Source of the DNA: an uncultured Acidobacteriota bacterium
GTDB taxonomy: Bacteria > Acidobacteriota > Vicinamibacteria > Vicinamibacterales > UBA8438
Direction: 5' to 3'
Assembly (NCBI GenBank): GCA_913043805.1
Contig: CAJWMX010000137.1
Span: 1 to 7,376, forward strand
Length of the DNA: 7,376 nt
Within the stretch, counting starts at the first letter, position 1. Every line of letters begins with the position of its first letter. Below, piece by piece: positions 6,888 through 7,376 of this stretch. The position numbers were made by a program, and so were the translations under genes. The notes under the pieces were generated by a model, which was given only the letters and a program-made list of their open reading frames with translations, did no database searches and had not been told where the DNA came from.

Positions 6888-7376
6888 ATGTCCAATCGCC
6901 CACCAACGACCACGTTCGACCCTCGTGGCACCGTCACTGCCGCGTCGGTCTCCCTCGCGCCGCGTGTGAAATCCCTCGATGCGCTCCGTATCGGCATCTT
7001 CGACAACTCGAAGTGGAACGCGTCGAAGCTGCTGCGGGCGGTGATGAGTCGGGTCGAGCGCGACGCGCCTGACGTGCGCTTTACCCGCTACACCAAGGAG
7101 AGCTTCTCGCGGCTTGCGCCCGACGACCTGCTCGACCGGGTAGCGGCCGAGAATGACGTCGTCATCAGCGCGATAGGCGATTGAGGGTCCTGCACGTCGT
7201 GCAGTTTGCACGACGCAGTCGGGCTCGAGACGCGAGGGGTGCCGGTGGCGGCCATCATTACCAGAGGGTTCGTGCACGAAGCGCATGTGCAGCGGGCGGC
7301 GCTGGGCGCAGCGGCGCTCGAGCCGGTCGTCATCACCCATCCACTGAGCACGCTGTCCGATGAGGAGATTGTAGCG
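6888..7376 (+). CDS. UGSC family selenoprotein, UGA-decoded selenocysteine, 3' end beyond the window
   Basis: From ATG 6888 the frame reaches TGA at 7182-7184 after 98 codons, then continues with no further stop to base 7376, giving 163 visible residues counting the TGA as selenocysteine U99. The N-terminus (FDPRGTVTAASVSLAPRVKS) leads into LRIGIFDNSKWNASKLL (33-49), a beta strand and loop like a Rossmann-type opening. VVISAIGD runs straight into U99-G-S-C102-T-S-C105, then SLHDAVGLETRGVPVAAIIT and HPLSTLSDEEI. U-G-S-C is the signature of a selenoprotein family described from Sargasso Sea metagenomes, with Cys replacing Sec in other members. Its reaction is unknown; U/C spacing suggests thiol/selenol redox chemistry in the cytoplasm. 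Sequence similarity resumes after the TGA, so a plain stop would cut the protein through its active motif. AAGAG about nine bases upstream could be a weak ribosome-binding site. No selA, selB, selC or selD is in the window. Confidence 0.87.
7182..7184 (+). other. In-frame TGA codon read as selenocysteine (U99)
   Basis: The TGA lies between AIGD and GSCTSC in the UGSC gene. The codon occupies the exact first position of the UGSC motif, and 64 sense codons follow without another stop. A SECIS-like hairpin begins within 5-11 bases. Together these favour recoding over termination. Confidence 0.85.
7190..7218 (+). promoter_or_regulatory. Bacterial SECIS-like hairpin in the UGSC coding sequence
   Basis: CGTCGTGCA (7195-7203) pairs perfectly with TGCACGACG (7207-7215), leaving GTT as the loop; opening the top A-T pair gives an AGTTT loop on an eight-pair stem. 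Three further pairs (7190-7192 with 7216-7218) extend it below a two-base bulge. Bacterial SECIS elements sit in the coding region just after the UGA and present a loop G to SelB. Here the loop G (7204) is 20 bases after the TGA, nearly the spacing in E. coli fdhF, whose apex UGCAGGUCUGCA resembles this UGCAGUUUGCA. A competing shorter hairpin, CTGCAC-GTC-GTGCAG (7190-7204), is possible. Confidence 0.75.

Noticed and set aside
6811..6906. TTG start for the four-helix-bundle gene at 6906
   Set aside because: It would overlap the divergent selenoprotein start by 19 bases and add residues encoded by the flanking repeat; GTG at 6810 fits the domain edge better.
7182..7184. Ordinary stop codon or pseudogene mutation ending a 98-residue protein
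   Set aside because: The reading continues as recognisable family sequence in the same frame, the TGA is exactly the first residue of UGSC, and a SECIS-like hairpin follows at the right distance.
6759..7340. Minus-strand frame of 193 residues opposite the UGSC gene
   Set aside because: Low-complexity, arginine-rich product with no recognisable domain; explained as a GC-rich antisense shadow of two real genes.
7181..7363. Separate small plus-strand frame starting at the TGA
   Set aside because: It starts one base before the TGA in another frame, gives an arginine- and alanine-rich product with no family character, and overlaps the selenoprotein reading.

Overview
The window is GC-rich, densely coded DNA. 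It carries the end of a fatty-acid beta-oxidation gene, a periplasmic PQQ-type dehydrogenase, a probable UGA-decoding selenoprotein and an S23-type four-helix-bundle gene. This mix suggests an environmental Gram-negative-type bacterium, for example Acidobacteriota or a similarly GC-rich soil or marine phylum. Nothing here fixes the taxon.

Layout. (1) 1-474, plus strand: the C-terminal part of a FadB/FadJ-like 3-hydroxyacyl-CoA dehydrogenase. (2) 5153 down to 431, minus strand: a compact three-gene run. It comprises a secreted quinoprotein dehydrogenase (start moved to 5153), then, 18 bases later, a 521-residue multi-pass membrane protein, then a 419-residue multi-pass membrane protein overlapping it by 17 bases. 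Both membrane proteins look like GT-C-type glycosyltransferases. (3) 5154-5307: a short divergent intergenic region. (4) 5308-6408, plus strand: a 366-residue protein of an uncharacterised family with a WTDGLPVVPP segment, a MAGCKPDY segment and a C-terminal CVDGTC. (5) About 6409-6887: a reverse-strand four-helix-bundle (S23) gene with GGCTTCAGG/GGCTCCGGG-type repeats at both ends. (6) 6888 to the window end, plus strand: a gene that appears to stop at a TGA (7182-7184) but reads on in frame to the window edge.

The main discovery is region 6. Read through the TGA, the protein contains U-G-S-C-T-S-C, the signature of the UGSC selenoprotein family. A strong hairpin with a TGC-AGTTT-GCA apex lies just after the TGA, where a bacterial SECIS element should be. 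Standard gene calling would cut the protein to 98 residues or skip it. The 366-residue gene upstream is a plausible partner in a thiol/selenol redox function that is still unknown. The four-helix-bundle gene sits between the two and may have been inserted there.
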